Positions 1 to 5,135 of a stretch of DNA of 5,135 nucleotides are shown one piece after another (positions within the stretch are counted from its first letter, which is position 1; every line of letters starts with the position of its first letter). The notes below the pieces were generated by a model. The model was not told where the DNA came from and searched no databases. It saw nothing but the letters and a program-made list of their open reading frames with translations. The DNA comes from Candidatus Solibacter sp. (lineage in GTDB: Bacteria; Acidobacteriota; Terriglobia; Bryobacterales; Bryobacteraceae), in assembly GCA_017883345.1 (NCBI GenBank), contig JADGNT010000441.1:1-5135 (forward strand), written 5' to 3'. The position numbers and the translations under genes were made by a program.

Positions 1-3000
1 CCTGGCAGCTTGTGGACAATCACATAGGTGTCCCGATCCGAGGCCGCGGGGCCGTAATCGTTAAAGCGATAGCAATGTTGCGCGTAACCCCCGACCATCA
101 GCACCGGCTTCAGCCGCAGGCGCGTGATGCTGTTGCTTCCCCCGCCGCGCCGGTTCTTCCGCATGGGGGATTTGGGGAATGAGATGGTCCGCTCGGGAGC
201 GTGATAGAAGAACCCGAGGCCGGTGGGAATGCGTGCACTCACCACCGCCCGTGTGACGATGACGCCGTTGTCGTTATAGGCTTCGATCCAGTCGTTGTCC
301 TCAACGCCGATCTCGACCGCATCCTTGTCATTGAGCCAGAAGGGTTCGATGCCGCGCGAGAGCGTCAGCATCCGCAGGTCGTCGGAATACGTGCTGTGAA
401 TGTGCCACTTTCCGTGCGGCGTCAGGCAGTTCAGCACGATGGACTTGCCTTCACGCACGCTGTTCACGAGGTTTGATGAAGCCTCCAGCGTGATCCGCGG
501 TTTGAAGGTGGGCAGGTTTTCACCGAACGCCAGATACCCTTCGTGATCCAGGTACAGGTGCTGCCGCCCTGTCAGGGTGCGCCAGGGGATCAGCCTCTCG
601 ATGTTCTGACAATACGCGCTGTAAGGCCGGCCGGCATTGGTGATGCCTGACCAACACGGGCTGGTCAGAATCCTACGCGGCTGAGCTTTCAGCGCCTCGA
701 AATCGTAGCGGACTCCGCGATTGTCTTCCGCGAGATCGACCAGCTTGAGTCCTGTCTCCCGTTCTCGGGATTCGAAAGCGCGGTACGCGACTTCGCCATT
801 CGTCTCCGGCGCGAAATACAGGACCATATTCGCCGCATCCAGGGCGTCCACCAGCGACGGGTACGTGCGGCCACCCCATTCATAGGTCGGTGCCGAGGCG
901 GCGAACCGGTCGTAGAGGTCGGTGACCGGGATGTGGATGCCGCGGTCCTCCACGCCTTCCTCCTTCAGACGCGGGCCGAGAGAGCAGAACTTGTGATGCA
1001 GATTCGCGTAGTCCCTTTCGACCACCGTAAGGTGCGGCATGGTTTTGCCGGGTACTGGTTCGCACTCGCCCGTATACCAGTTCTTCACCTGTGGTTGGGC
1101 CAGGTCATCCGGAGTATCGTGCAGCAGGGGGGTGGACACGATATCGCGGAAAGGAGCCGGGAAATGGGTTGCGCTGAGTGCGCTGACTTTCTCGGAAAGG
1201 GTCTTGAAGATATCCCAGTCGGTCTTCGATTCCCAGCAAGGCGGTACGGCCGCTCCCAGCGGGTGAATGTAGGAATGCAGGTCGGTAGTGTTCAGGTCGT
1301 TTTTCTCGTACCAGGTGGCTGAGGGAAGCACGACATCGGAGTACAGGGCGGAGGTGTCCATCCGGAAGTTCAAGTCCACCACGAGGTCCATCTTTCCCGT
1401 ACGCGTCGGCTCGCGCCAGACAACGTCCTCGACTGATCCCTTGGCGACTTCGTCCGCGATGGCGTTGTCATGAACACCAAGGTAGTGCTTCAGAAAGTAC
1501 TCGTGTCCCTTGGCGCTCGACAGAATGGCATTGGCCCGCCAGATGATCCAGACGCGCGGCCAGTTTTCGGAGGCGTCAGGATCTTCGACCGCAAACCGCA
1601 GCCTTCTGTTCTTCAATTGCGTGACCACCCATTGGGTGATTTCCTCATCCGTGGTCGCGCCATCCTGGCCCGCCCGGTGGACCAGTTCGATCGGGCTCAC
1701 GTCGAACTGGGGGTAGAACGGCAGCCATCCCATACGCACCGCATCCGCCTGCAGGTCCATGACGTGCCTGGCAAATGGGCCTTCGCTGGGTTGCGCCTCC
1801 ACCGGGCCCTTTTCATATCTCCATTGATCGCTGTGAACATAGTGGAATGAAGGCCCATTCTGAAGCCTGGGCGGCGCCGTCCAGTCGAGCGCCATGGCTA
1901 GCGTGGACCAGGACGCCGCAGGCACAAGCTTTTCCTGGCCCGTGTAATGATTTAACCCGCCGCCATTGACTCCGATACAGCCGCAGAACATTAACGCAGC
2001 GATGGAAGCGCGGTAGTGCAGGTTACTGTGATACCAATGGTTCACGCCGGAGCCGACAATTACCGTGCATTTGCCTCCGGTTTTCTCGGCGGTTGAAGCA
2101 AACTCACGGGCAAATTGGATCACCGTGTTGCGGCTTATGCCCGTGAATTTCTCCTGCCAGGCCGGCGTGTATGGCGCATCTGGGTCGCTATAATCGCGCG
2201 GATATTCTCCTGCGAGTCCACGCGCGACACCGTATTGAGCCATGAGAAGGTCATAGACCGTAGTTACCGCGATCCGCCCATCGGCGGTCTCGACGTACTT
2301 CACTGGAACGGTGCGCTGGAAAGTCCGATTGTTGGCAAAATCCGAAAATGTCACGAGGAATTCGGCATCGCGGCTTTCCAGAAGGCTCAGAAGCGGGTCG
2401 ATATCGGTACCGTCCAGATCGTCTTTGAGTTCCAGGTTCCATCGCCCTTTCTGCGCCTGCCAACGGCTTCCGATGGCGCCGCGGGGCATACGCGGCTCAC
2501 CTGTCTTTGCATCAAAGACCAGAAACTTCCACTCGCCGTTCTCCTCGCCCCCATATCGCGAGAGGCGTCCCGCACGGAGGAAGCGCCCCGCCGTGTAGCC
2601 CTTTTCCGACTGGTCCAAGACCACCAGAAACGGACTGTCGGAAAAGCGCTTGAGATAATTCACGAAATAGGGGACCTGCCGTGCCGTGTGAAATTCCTGC
2701 AGAATGACGTGGTCCACGGCCATCCAGAAGGCCGCATCCATTCCGGAGTGCACGGGGATCCACCAATCGGCGTAACGCGCGACTTCGCTGAAATCGGGTG
2801 ACAGCACGACCAGCTTCGAACCGTTGTTGCGTGCCTCCGTTACGAAGTGCGCGTCGGGTGTGCGCGTCATGCTGAGGTTGCTGCCGGTAGTGACGATGTA
2901 CTTGCTGTTGTACCAGTCGGCGCTTTCGGCGACGTCGGTCTTTTCTCCCCACGTCTCCGGCGATGCCGGCGGAAAGTCTGCGTAGAGATCGTAGAAACTC

Positions 3001-3593
3001 AGCAGGGGCGCCCCAAACAGTTGGAGGAACCGGGAGCCGGCGGCATAGCTGAGCATCGACATCGCGGGAATCGGGGAGAAGCCAGCCACCCGGTCCGGCC
3101 CGTATTTCTTCGCGGTGTATAGCAGCGAGGCGGCTACGATCTCCAGCGACTCATCCCAACTTGTTCTCCGGAAGCCGCCCCTGCCCCTGGCAGCCTGATA
3201 TTTCCGGCGGGCCTCGGCATTGTCCATAATCTCCGTCCAGGCTTCCACCGGATCCGCATGCCTGGACCGCGCTTCTCGCCACGCATCCAGGAGCACTCCC
3301 CGGACGTATGGATACTTGATCCGGAGCGGGCTGTAGATGTACCAGGAGAAGACGATGCCGCGCGGGCAGCCGCGTGGCTCGTACCCCGGCAGACCAGCTT
3401 CGAGTTTCGGATAATCCGTAGCCTGCATCTCCCAGGTGACGATTCCATCTTTGACGTAGATCATCCAGGAGCAACTGCCGGTACAGTTCACGCCGTGCGT
3501 GCTGCGAACCACCCGGTCGTGCTGCCAGCGATTCCGGTAGAACTCCTCCCATGTGCGTGCGTTCGGATTGATGAGGTCCCGTATCCAGCTCAT
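1..3593 (-). CDS. narG: Respiratory nitrate reductase alpha subunit NarG (3' end cut by window edge)
   Basis: Catalytic subunit of the membrane-bound NarGHI complex; it reduces nitrate to nitrite at a Mo-bisMGD centre, with electrons coming from quinol through NarI and NarH. I translated the frame by eye from the ATG at 3593: 1197 codons, no stop or frameshift, and alignable with recalled E. coli NarG nearly end to end. The FS0 cluster ligands are H33, C37, C41 and C76 (H-x3-C-x3-C-x34-C, in [12 protein letters not shown] and EPRGCPRG). The molybdenum ligand is D206 in [14 protein letters not shown], where E. coli has Cys just before the Asp. [16 protein letters not shown] lies at about 165-180. 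The C-terminal cofactor-binding part holds H1060, H1066 and H1131, but Ser1153 stands where E. coli has His1184. No twin-arginine motif is present at the N-terminus, so the subunit is predicted to be cytoplasmic. About 15-25 residues are probably missing at the C-terminus. The start overlaps the upstream stop as ATGA. The family assignment is very secure. Confidence 0.98.
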   Translation of the reverse strand, partial: MSWIRDLINPNARTWEEFYRNRWQHDRVVRSTHGVNCTGSCSWMIYVKDGIVTWEMQATDYPKLEAGLPGYEPRGCPRGIVFSWYIYSPLRIKYPYVRGVLLDAWREARSRHADPVEAWTEIMDNAEARRKYQAARGRGGFRRTSWDESLEIVAASLLYTAKKYGPDRVAGFSPIPAMSMLSYAAGSRFLQLFGAPLLSFYDLYADFPPASPETWGEKTDVAESADWYNSKYIVTTGSNLSMTRTPDAHFVTEARNNGSKLVVLSPDFSEVARYADWWIPVHSGMDAAFWMAVDHVILQEFHTARQVPYFVNYLKRFSDSPFLVVLDQSEKGYTAGRFLRAGRLSRYGGEENGEWKFLVFDAKTGEPRMPRGAIGSRWQAQKGRWNLELKDDLDGTDIDPLLSLLESRDAEFLVTFSDFANNRTFQRTVPVKYVETADGRIAVTTVYDLLMAQYGVARGLAGEYPRDYSDPDAPYTPAWQEKFTGISRNTVIQFAREFASTAEKTGGKCTVIVGSGVNHWYHSNLHYRASIAALMFCGCIGVNGGGLNHYTGQEKLVPAASWSTLAMALDWTAPPRLQNGPSFHYVHSDQWRYEKGPVEAQPSEGPFARHVMDLQADAVRMGWLPFYPQFDVSPIELVHRAGQDGATTDEEITQWVVTQLKNRRLRFAVEDPDASENWPRVWIIWRANAILSSAKGHEYFLKHYLGVHDNAIADEVAKGSVEDVVWREPTRTGKMDLVVDLNFRMDTSALYSDVVLPSATWYEKNDLNTTDLHSYIHPLGAAVPPCWESKTDWDIFKTLSEKVSALSATHFPAPFRDIVSTPLLHDTPDDLAQPQVKNWYTGECEPVPGKTMPHLTVVERDYANLHHKFCSLGPRLKEEGVEDRGIHIPVTDLYDRFAASAPTYEWGGRTYPSLVDALDAANMVLYFAPETNGEVAYRAFESRERETGLKLVDLAEDNRGVRYDFEALKAQPRRILTSPCWSGITNAGRPYSAYCQNIERLIPWRTLTGRQHLYLDHEGYLAFGENLPTFKPRITLEASSNLVNSVREGKSIVLNCLTPHGKWHIHSTYSDDLRMLTLSRGIEPFWLNDKDAVEIGVEDNDWIEAYNDNGVIVTRAVVSARIPTGLGFFYHAPERTISFPKSPMRKNRRGGGSNSITRLRLKPVLMVGGYAQHCYRFNDYGPAASDRDTYVIVHKLP

Positions 3594-4201
3594 ATCTTCG
3601 CCACCGTTTGAGCCCTGACTCGTTTGAGCAAAGCCCTGCGAACCGATCGAATCCGGCCCCGCCCCGCGATCCCAGTTACCGCGATCAGCATCAAGCAGGT
3701 GGCTAGCGCGATCGCGCCGATGGCCGAAGTTGGCGTGCCGGGCTGTTGACCATCAACATCTTGAAAGAATGCGGCCAAGTTGCGCCGTTCGTCATCTGTG
3801 AGCGGACGGTACGCAAACAAGGGCGTCATGGCCGGAAAGAAGAGCGTTTCCAGCGCTGAGTTCAACCCCTCCGGGCCAAGCTTGGAATAGGCTCTGGTGA
3901 GGTCGGGCCCCAGGGTACCTCCTTGGGGAAACGGCAGGCTGGCCACACTGTGGCAGGCTGAGCATGCGGGGCCGCCATTTTTGAAGCGCACGGCGCCCAG
4001 AAACAGAACTCTGCCAGCGGAGGCTGATCCCGGGCTTGTGCTCGCTGCCACGCCCGATGCTGGCAATCCTGCTGTCGCGCTGGTTTGCGCCATGACCGGT
4101 CCGGCAAATAACAGCCAAGCTACGAAAATCATGGGGTTCTGTCGAAAGCCGTTTGGCGTCGCTTCCTGCCTAACACGAGGCGTTCTCCAAGACTTCAACA
4201 C
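3590..4201 (-). CDS. Membrane-anchored mono-heme cytochrome c of the nar operon (NarC-like)
   Basis: Probable electron carrier or assembly partner of the nitrate reductase on the outer face of the cytoplasmic membrane. Numbered from the GTG at 4201 it has 203 residues. A basic N-terminus leads to a hydrophobic core (about 24-36, [13 protein letters not shown]) and a likely signal-peptidase site after MA-38. A low-complexity Ala/Ser/Gly linker runs to about 62. The single heme site is C80-S-A-C83-H84, followed by LGPDLT (97-102) and the likely distal ligand M125 in FFPAMTP. One transmembrane helix (about 160-179) is followed by an Arg/Lys-rich tail, so the heme domain should face outward with the tail inside. 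Start choice is open: GTG 4201 overlaps the upstream gene by 32 bases, while ATG 4132 leaves a 38-base gap but gives a signal peptide with no basic residue. Neither has a clear Shine-Dalgarno. I prefer 4201. Thermus nar operons also place a cytochrome gene (narC) before narG; direct orthology is inferred, not shown. Confidence 0.88.
   Translation of the reverse strand: MLKSWRTPRVRQEATPNGFRQNPMIFVAWLLFAGPVMAQTSATAGLPASGVAASTSPGSASAGRVLFLGAVRFKNGGPACSACHSVASLPFPQGGTLGPDLTRAYSKLGPEGLNSALETLFFPAMTPLFAYRPLTDDERRNLAAFFQDVDGQQPGTPTSAIGAIALATCLMLIAVTGIAGRGRIRSVRRALLKRVRAQTVAKI
3601..3605 (-). promoter_or_regulatory. Weak ribosome binding site of narG, with ATGA start/stop overlap
   Basis: GGTGG on the minus strand lies 7 bases before the narG ATG (3593-3591), inside the last codons of the cytochrome gene. 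The cytochrome TGA (3592-3590) overlaps that ATG as ATGA. This arrangement usually means translational coupling, and it supports ATG 3593 as the true narG start. It also fits the family N-terminus, which begins a short distance before the FS0 motif. Confidence 0.6.
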
Positions 4202-4910
4202 GTGGAAAGAGGATGTGGTTTTCCAGGTGGACGTGACGCCGCATATCCGCCTCGAGGGTTTTAAGACGATCGAAAAACTTGCGATACATGTTGCAGGCGT
4301 CCGCAGGGCCGCTGTAATTGCCGGTCAGTCCCAGCATCTTGTCCAACTCCCGCCTTTCGGCATCGTGCTCCTCCTCCATGACGCCGATGGGATTTGCAAT
4401 CGGACCGAAAGAGTACCGGGGTAGCCTCACGCCGGCTACGGAGGCCGCTTCGAGTCGCGCAATCATTGGGAAGAGGACCTCTTCCTCTTTCCTTAAGTGG
4501 TTCTCCAACTCGCGTTTGAAAAACCGGAAAACCTTCTCTAGCGGTGCTACCGTGGCGGCATCTGTCCGGCCACGGGCCTCACGCAAACGAGCGATTAGCC
4601 GCTCCATCAAGGGGAGTTCGTTCCGGAGATACGCATGATGCCGAACGACAATGTGGCGCATAAGGGCATCGAGACCTGTAACATTCCAGTTGGGTTGCTC
4701 CGTCTCGCGCTCCGCCACTGCCAGTCGCAGTTCAGACAGTACGATTTCCAACGGAACTCCCATCTCCGCAGCAACCACATCCAGCGTCTTGTCGCCAGTC
4801 CAGCAAAAGTCAAAATGGTGCTTTTCAAGAACAGGAATCGCCGCTGGACACTCCACAGCGATTTGCTTTATCGTTTTGGAACCGGGATCTATCATCAGGG
4901 TCGAGTCCAT
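4170..4910 (-). CDS. Iron-sulfur cluster repair di-iron protein (RIC; ScdA/YtfE family)
   Basis: Cytoplasmic hemerythrin-like di-iron protein of the family that restores Fe-S clusters damaged by nitric oxide or oxidants. The N-terminal ScdA_N-type domain contains ECPAAIPVLEKHHFDFC followed by WTGDKTL. The helical domain supplies the expected metal ligands. Numbered from the upstream TTG at 4946, these are H104 (RHHAYLRNELP), H150 and E154 (HLRKEEEVLFP), H194 (EEEHDAE), and H238 and E242 (HVHLENHILFP), matching the H/H-x3-E/H/H-x3-E pattern of E. coli YtfE. The N-terminal motif, usually Cys-Cys-Gly-Gly in the family, reads Cys-Trp-Thr-Gly here. Starts available are TTG 4946 (258 aa), ATG 4910 (246 aa) and ATG 4895 (241 aa). 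The family N-terminus fits the ATGs best, and a promoter-like element covers the TTG-4910 interval. It is the first gene of the apparent operon with the cytochrome and narG, which fits a role in coping with NO formed during nitrate respiration. Confidence 0.93.
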   Translation of the reverse strand: MDSTLMIDPGSKTIKQIAVECPAAIPVLEKHHFDFCWTGDKTLDVVAAEMGVPLEIVLSELRLAVAERETEQPNWNVTGLDALMRHIVVRHHAYLRNELPLMERLIARLREARGRTDAATVAPLEKVFRFFKRELENHLRKEEEVLFPMIARLEAASVAGVRLPRYSFGPIANPIGVMEEEHDAERRELDKMLGLTGNYSGPADACNMYRKFFDRLKTLEADMRRHVHLENHILFPRVEVLENASC

Positions 4911-4914
4911 CAGA

Positions 4915-4942
4915 ATTGTACTCGAGAATCGAGATTCTGCAA
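4915..4942 (-). promoter_or_regulatory. Candidate promoter of the RIC-cytochrome-narG operon
   Basis: On the minus strand, TACAAT (4920-4915) differs from the -10 consensus at one base. A poor -35, TTGCAG (4942-4937), lies 16 bases upstream. Transcription would begin around 4908, at or just inside the ATG at 4910. That would favour a leaderless start at 4910 or initiation at ATG 4895 with a short leader. The -35 match is weak, so this is a suggestion only. The palindrome at 4925-4938 falls mostly in the spacer between the two hexamers. Confidence 0.33.
4925..4938. promoter_or_regulatory. Perfect 14-bp palindrome, possible operator (AGAATC-GA-GATTCT)
   Basis: AGAATC (4925-4930) and GATTCT (4933-4938) are exact inverted repeats around a 2-base centre. 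A second, wider pair overlaps it: CAGAAT (4911-4916) and ATTCTG (4934-4939). The position just before the RIC ATGs and between promoter-like hexamers is what a repressor site would occupy. I do not recognise it as the site of a specific regulator. Confidence 0.38.
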
Positions 4943-4970
4943 CCAAAACGTCTGTAACCCTGAATGTGAC

Positions 4971-4983
4971 AAATAGACTATTT
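4971..4983. promoter_or_regulatory. Perfect 13-bp palindrome, possible operator (AAATAG-A-CTATTT)
   Basis: AAATAG (4971-4976) and CTATTT (4978-4983) are exact inverted repeats around one base, near the middle of the divergent intergenic region. The site is AT-rich, with no flanking T-run that would suggest a terminator. A regulator dimer site shared by both genes is possible but unproven. Confidence 0.3.
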
Positions 4984-5013
4984 CAAAATCGGCAATTTAC
5001 CGTCAGATTCGAA

Positions 5014-5026
5014 CTGTTGGTAACAG
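5014..5026. promoter_or_regulatory. Perfect 13-bp palindrome upstream of MmgE/PrpD start (CTGTT-GGT-AACAG)
   Basis: CTGTT (5014-5018) and AACAG (5022-5026) are exact inverted repeats around GGT. The right arm overlaps the weak purine-rich ribosome-binding stretch (5025-5029), so a bound regulator or an RNA hairpin here could influence expression of the plus-strand gene. Five-base arms are short enough to occur by chance. Confidence 0.25.
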
Positions 5027-5036
5027 AGATCATTCA

Positions 5037-5135
5037 ATGACTGCGGTTGAACGACTAGCGGATTTCGCCGTGAGTGCCTCTTATGAGGAGCTTTCGGAAA
5101 CGGCGCGCCAACAACTGAAGATCCGAATTCTGGAC
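5037..5135 (+). CDS. MmgE/PrpD family protein, N-terminal fragment (cut by window edge)
   Basis: Only the first 33 codons are present, starting at ATG 5037 and open to the window end. The start of the peptide, MTAVERLADFAVSASYEELS, and the following TARQQLKIRILD resemble the N-terminal helices of MmgE/PrpD proteins: 'LA.F', then 'Y..L', then a helix ending in 'LLD' that normally leads into 'SLGCA'. The family includes 2-methylcitrate dehydratase and cis-aconitate decarboxylase and acts on small di- and tricarboxylic acids. The substrate cannot be told from this fragment. An in-frame TAG at 4974 bounds the gene upstream, with no other ATG, GTG or TTG after it. A weak purine-rich stretch (AGAGA, 5025-5029) lies 7 bases before the start. 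It is transcribed divergently from the nar operon. The assignment rests on a short stretch and remains tentative. Confidence 0.62.
   Translation, partial: MTAVERLADFAVSASYEELSETARQQLKIRILD

Larger units (their letters stand above)
4911..5036. promoter_or_regulatory. Divergent intergenic regulatory region between RIC-nar operon and MmgE/PrpD gene
   Basis: This 126-base stretch separates two divergent genes and must hold the control signals for the operon, at least for the minus-strand side. It is visibly richer in A and T than the flanking coding DNA. It contains perfect inverted repeats at 4925-4938, 4971-4983 and 5014-5026, described separately. I looked for a canonical FNR/DNR box (TTGAT-N4-ATCAA) and did not find one. 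No strong sigma-70 promoter could be assigned for the plus-strand gene. Confidence 0.6.

Noticed and set aside
2115..2801. A 228-codon open frame on the plus strand opposite narG
   Set aside because: It lies wholly antisense to a continuous, highly conserved narG frame. Its translation has no recognisable motif, and GC-rich genes commonly leave long open antisense frames.
1..3593. Possible NxrA (nitrite oxidoreductase) or periplasmic-facing NarG instead of standard NarG
   Set aside because: The N-terminus has no twin-arginine signal, and the sequence follows E. coli-type NarG closely through the FS0 motif, the Asp ligand region and the C-terminal domain, so a cytoplasmic nitrate reductase is the simplest reading. 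Reverse operation cannot be excluded from sequence alone.
3745..3757. GTTGA-CCA-TCAAC, resembling an FNR-type inverted repeat
   Set aside because: Its spacing is too short for an FNR box (3 bases, not the 6 between TTGA and TCAA in the consensus). It lies inside the cytochrome coding sequence with no nearby start, so it is probably chance.
3942..3954. Perfect palindrome GCCACA-C-TGTGGC
   Set aside because: It lies within the codons for the heme motif and following residues of the cytochrome (CHSVA). Codon content explains it, and there is no promoter context.
3897..4424. A 175-codon open frame on the plus strand across the cytochrome-RIC junction
   Set aside because: It is antisense to two well-supported genes, and its product has no family features. 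It is a composition artefact.
4635..5040. Plus-strand open frames covering the RIC gene start and the intergenic region
   Set aside because: They are antisense to RIC and run through the palindromic region without recognisable protein features. The MmgE/PrpD-like start at 5037 is in a different frame from the longest of them.

Overview
This window is a GC-rich bacterial segment carrying the 5' part of a respiratory nitrate reductase operon on the minus strand. The first bases of a divergent plus-strand gene sit at the right-hand edge. Reading along the minus strand from right to left, the order is: a di-iron iron-sulfur cluster repair protein (RIC/ScdA/YtfE type), a membrane-anchored mono-heme cytochrome c, and NarG, the molybdenum catalytic subunit of membrane-bound nitrate reductase. 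NarG fills about 70% of the window and runs off the left edge a short distance before its expected C-terminus. narH, narJ and narI would be expected just beyond that edge.

Region by region: 1-3593 (minus) is narG with one uninterrupted reading frame of 1197 codons. 3590-4201 (minus) is the cytochrome, whose stop overlaps the narG start as ATGA. 4170-4910 (minus) is the RIC gene. 4911-5036 is a more AT-rich divergent intergenic region with several short perfect palindromes and a promoter-like element. 5037-5135 (plus) is the N-terminus of a probable MmgE/PrpD-family protein.

The three minus-strand genes look like one transcription unit. NarG would reduce nitrate to nitrite in the cytoplasm; it has no twin-arginine signal. 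The cytochrome, exported and anchored by a C-terminal helix, probably serves electron delivery to or assembly of the complex, as the narC-encoded cytochrome does in Thermus. The RIC protein would protect or repair Fe-S clusters damaged by nitric oxide, which arises when nitrite accumulates. NarG itself needs an Fe-S cluster, and NarH would carry several.

The host cannot be fixed from this sequence. A cytochrome before narG and the NarG N-terminus recall Thermus-type and acidobacterial nar operons more than enterobacterial ones. The GC content and the MmgE/PrpD neighbour would suit a soil acidobacterium, but this is a low-confidence guess. I see no mobile element, CRISPR array, tRNA or rRNA. 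The system is mostly recognisable; the less usual points are the RIC-cytochrome-NarG arrangement, a Ser in place of a conserved cofactor-contacting His in NarG, an altered Cys motif in RIC, and the palindrome-rich divergent promoter region.
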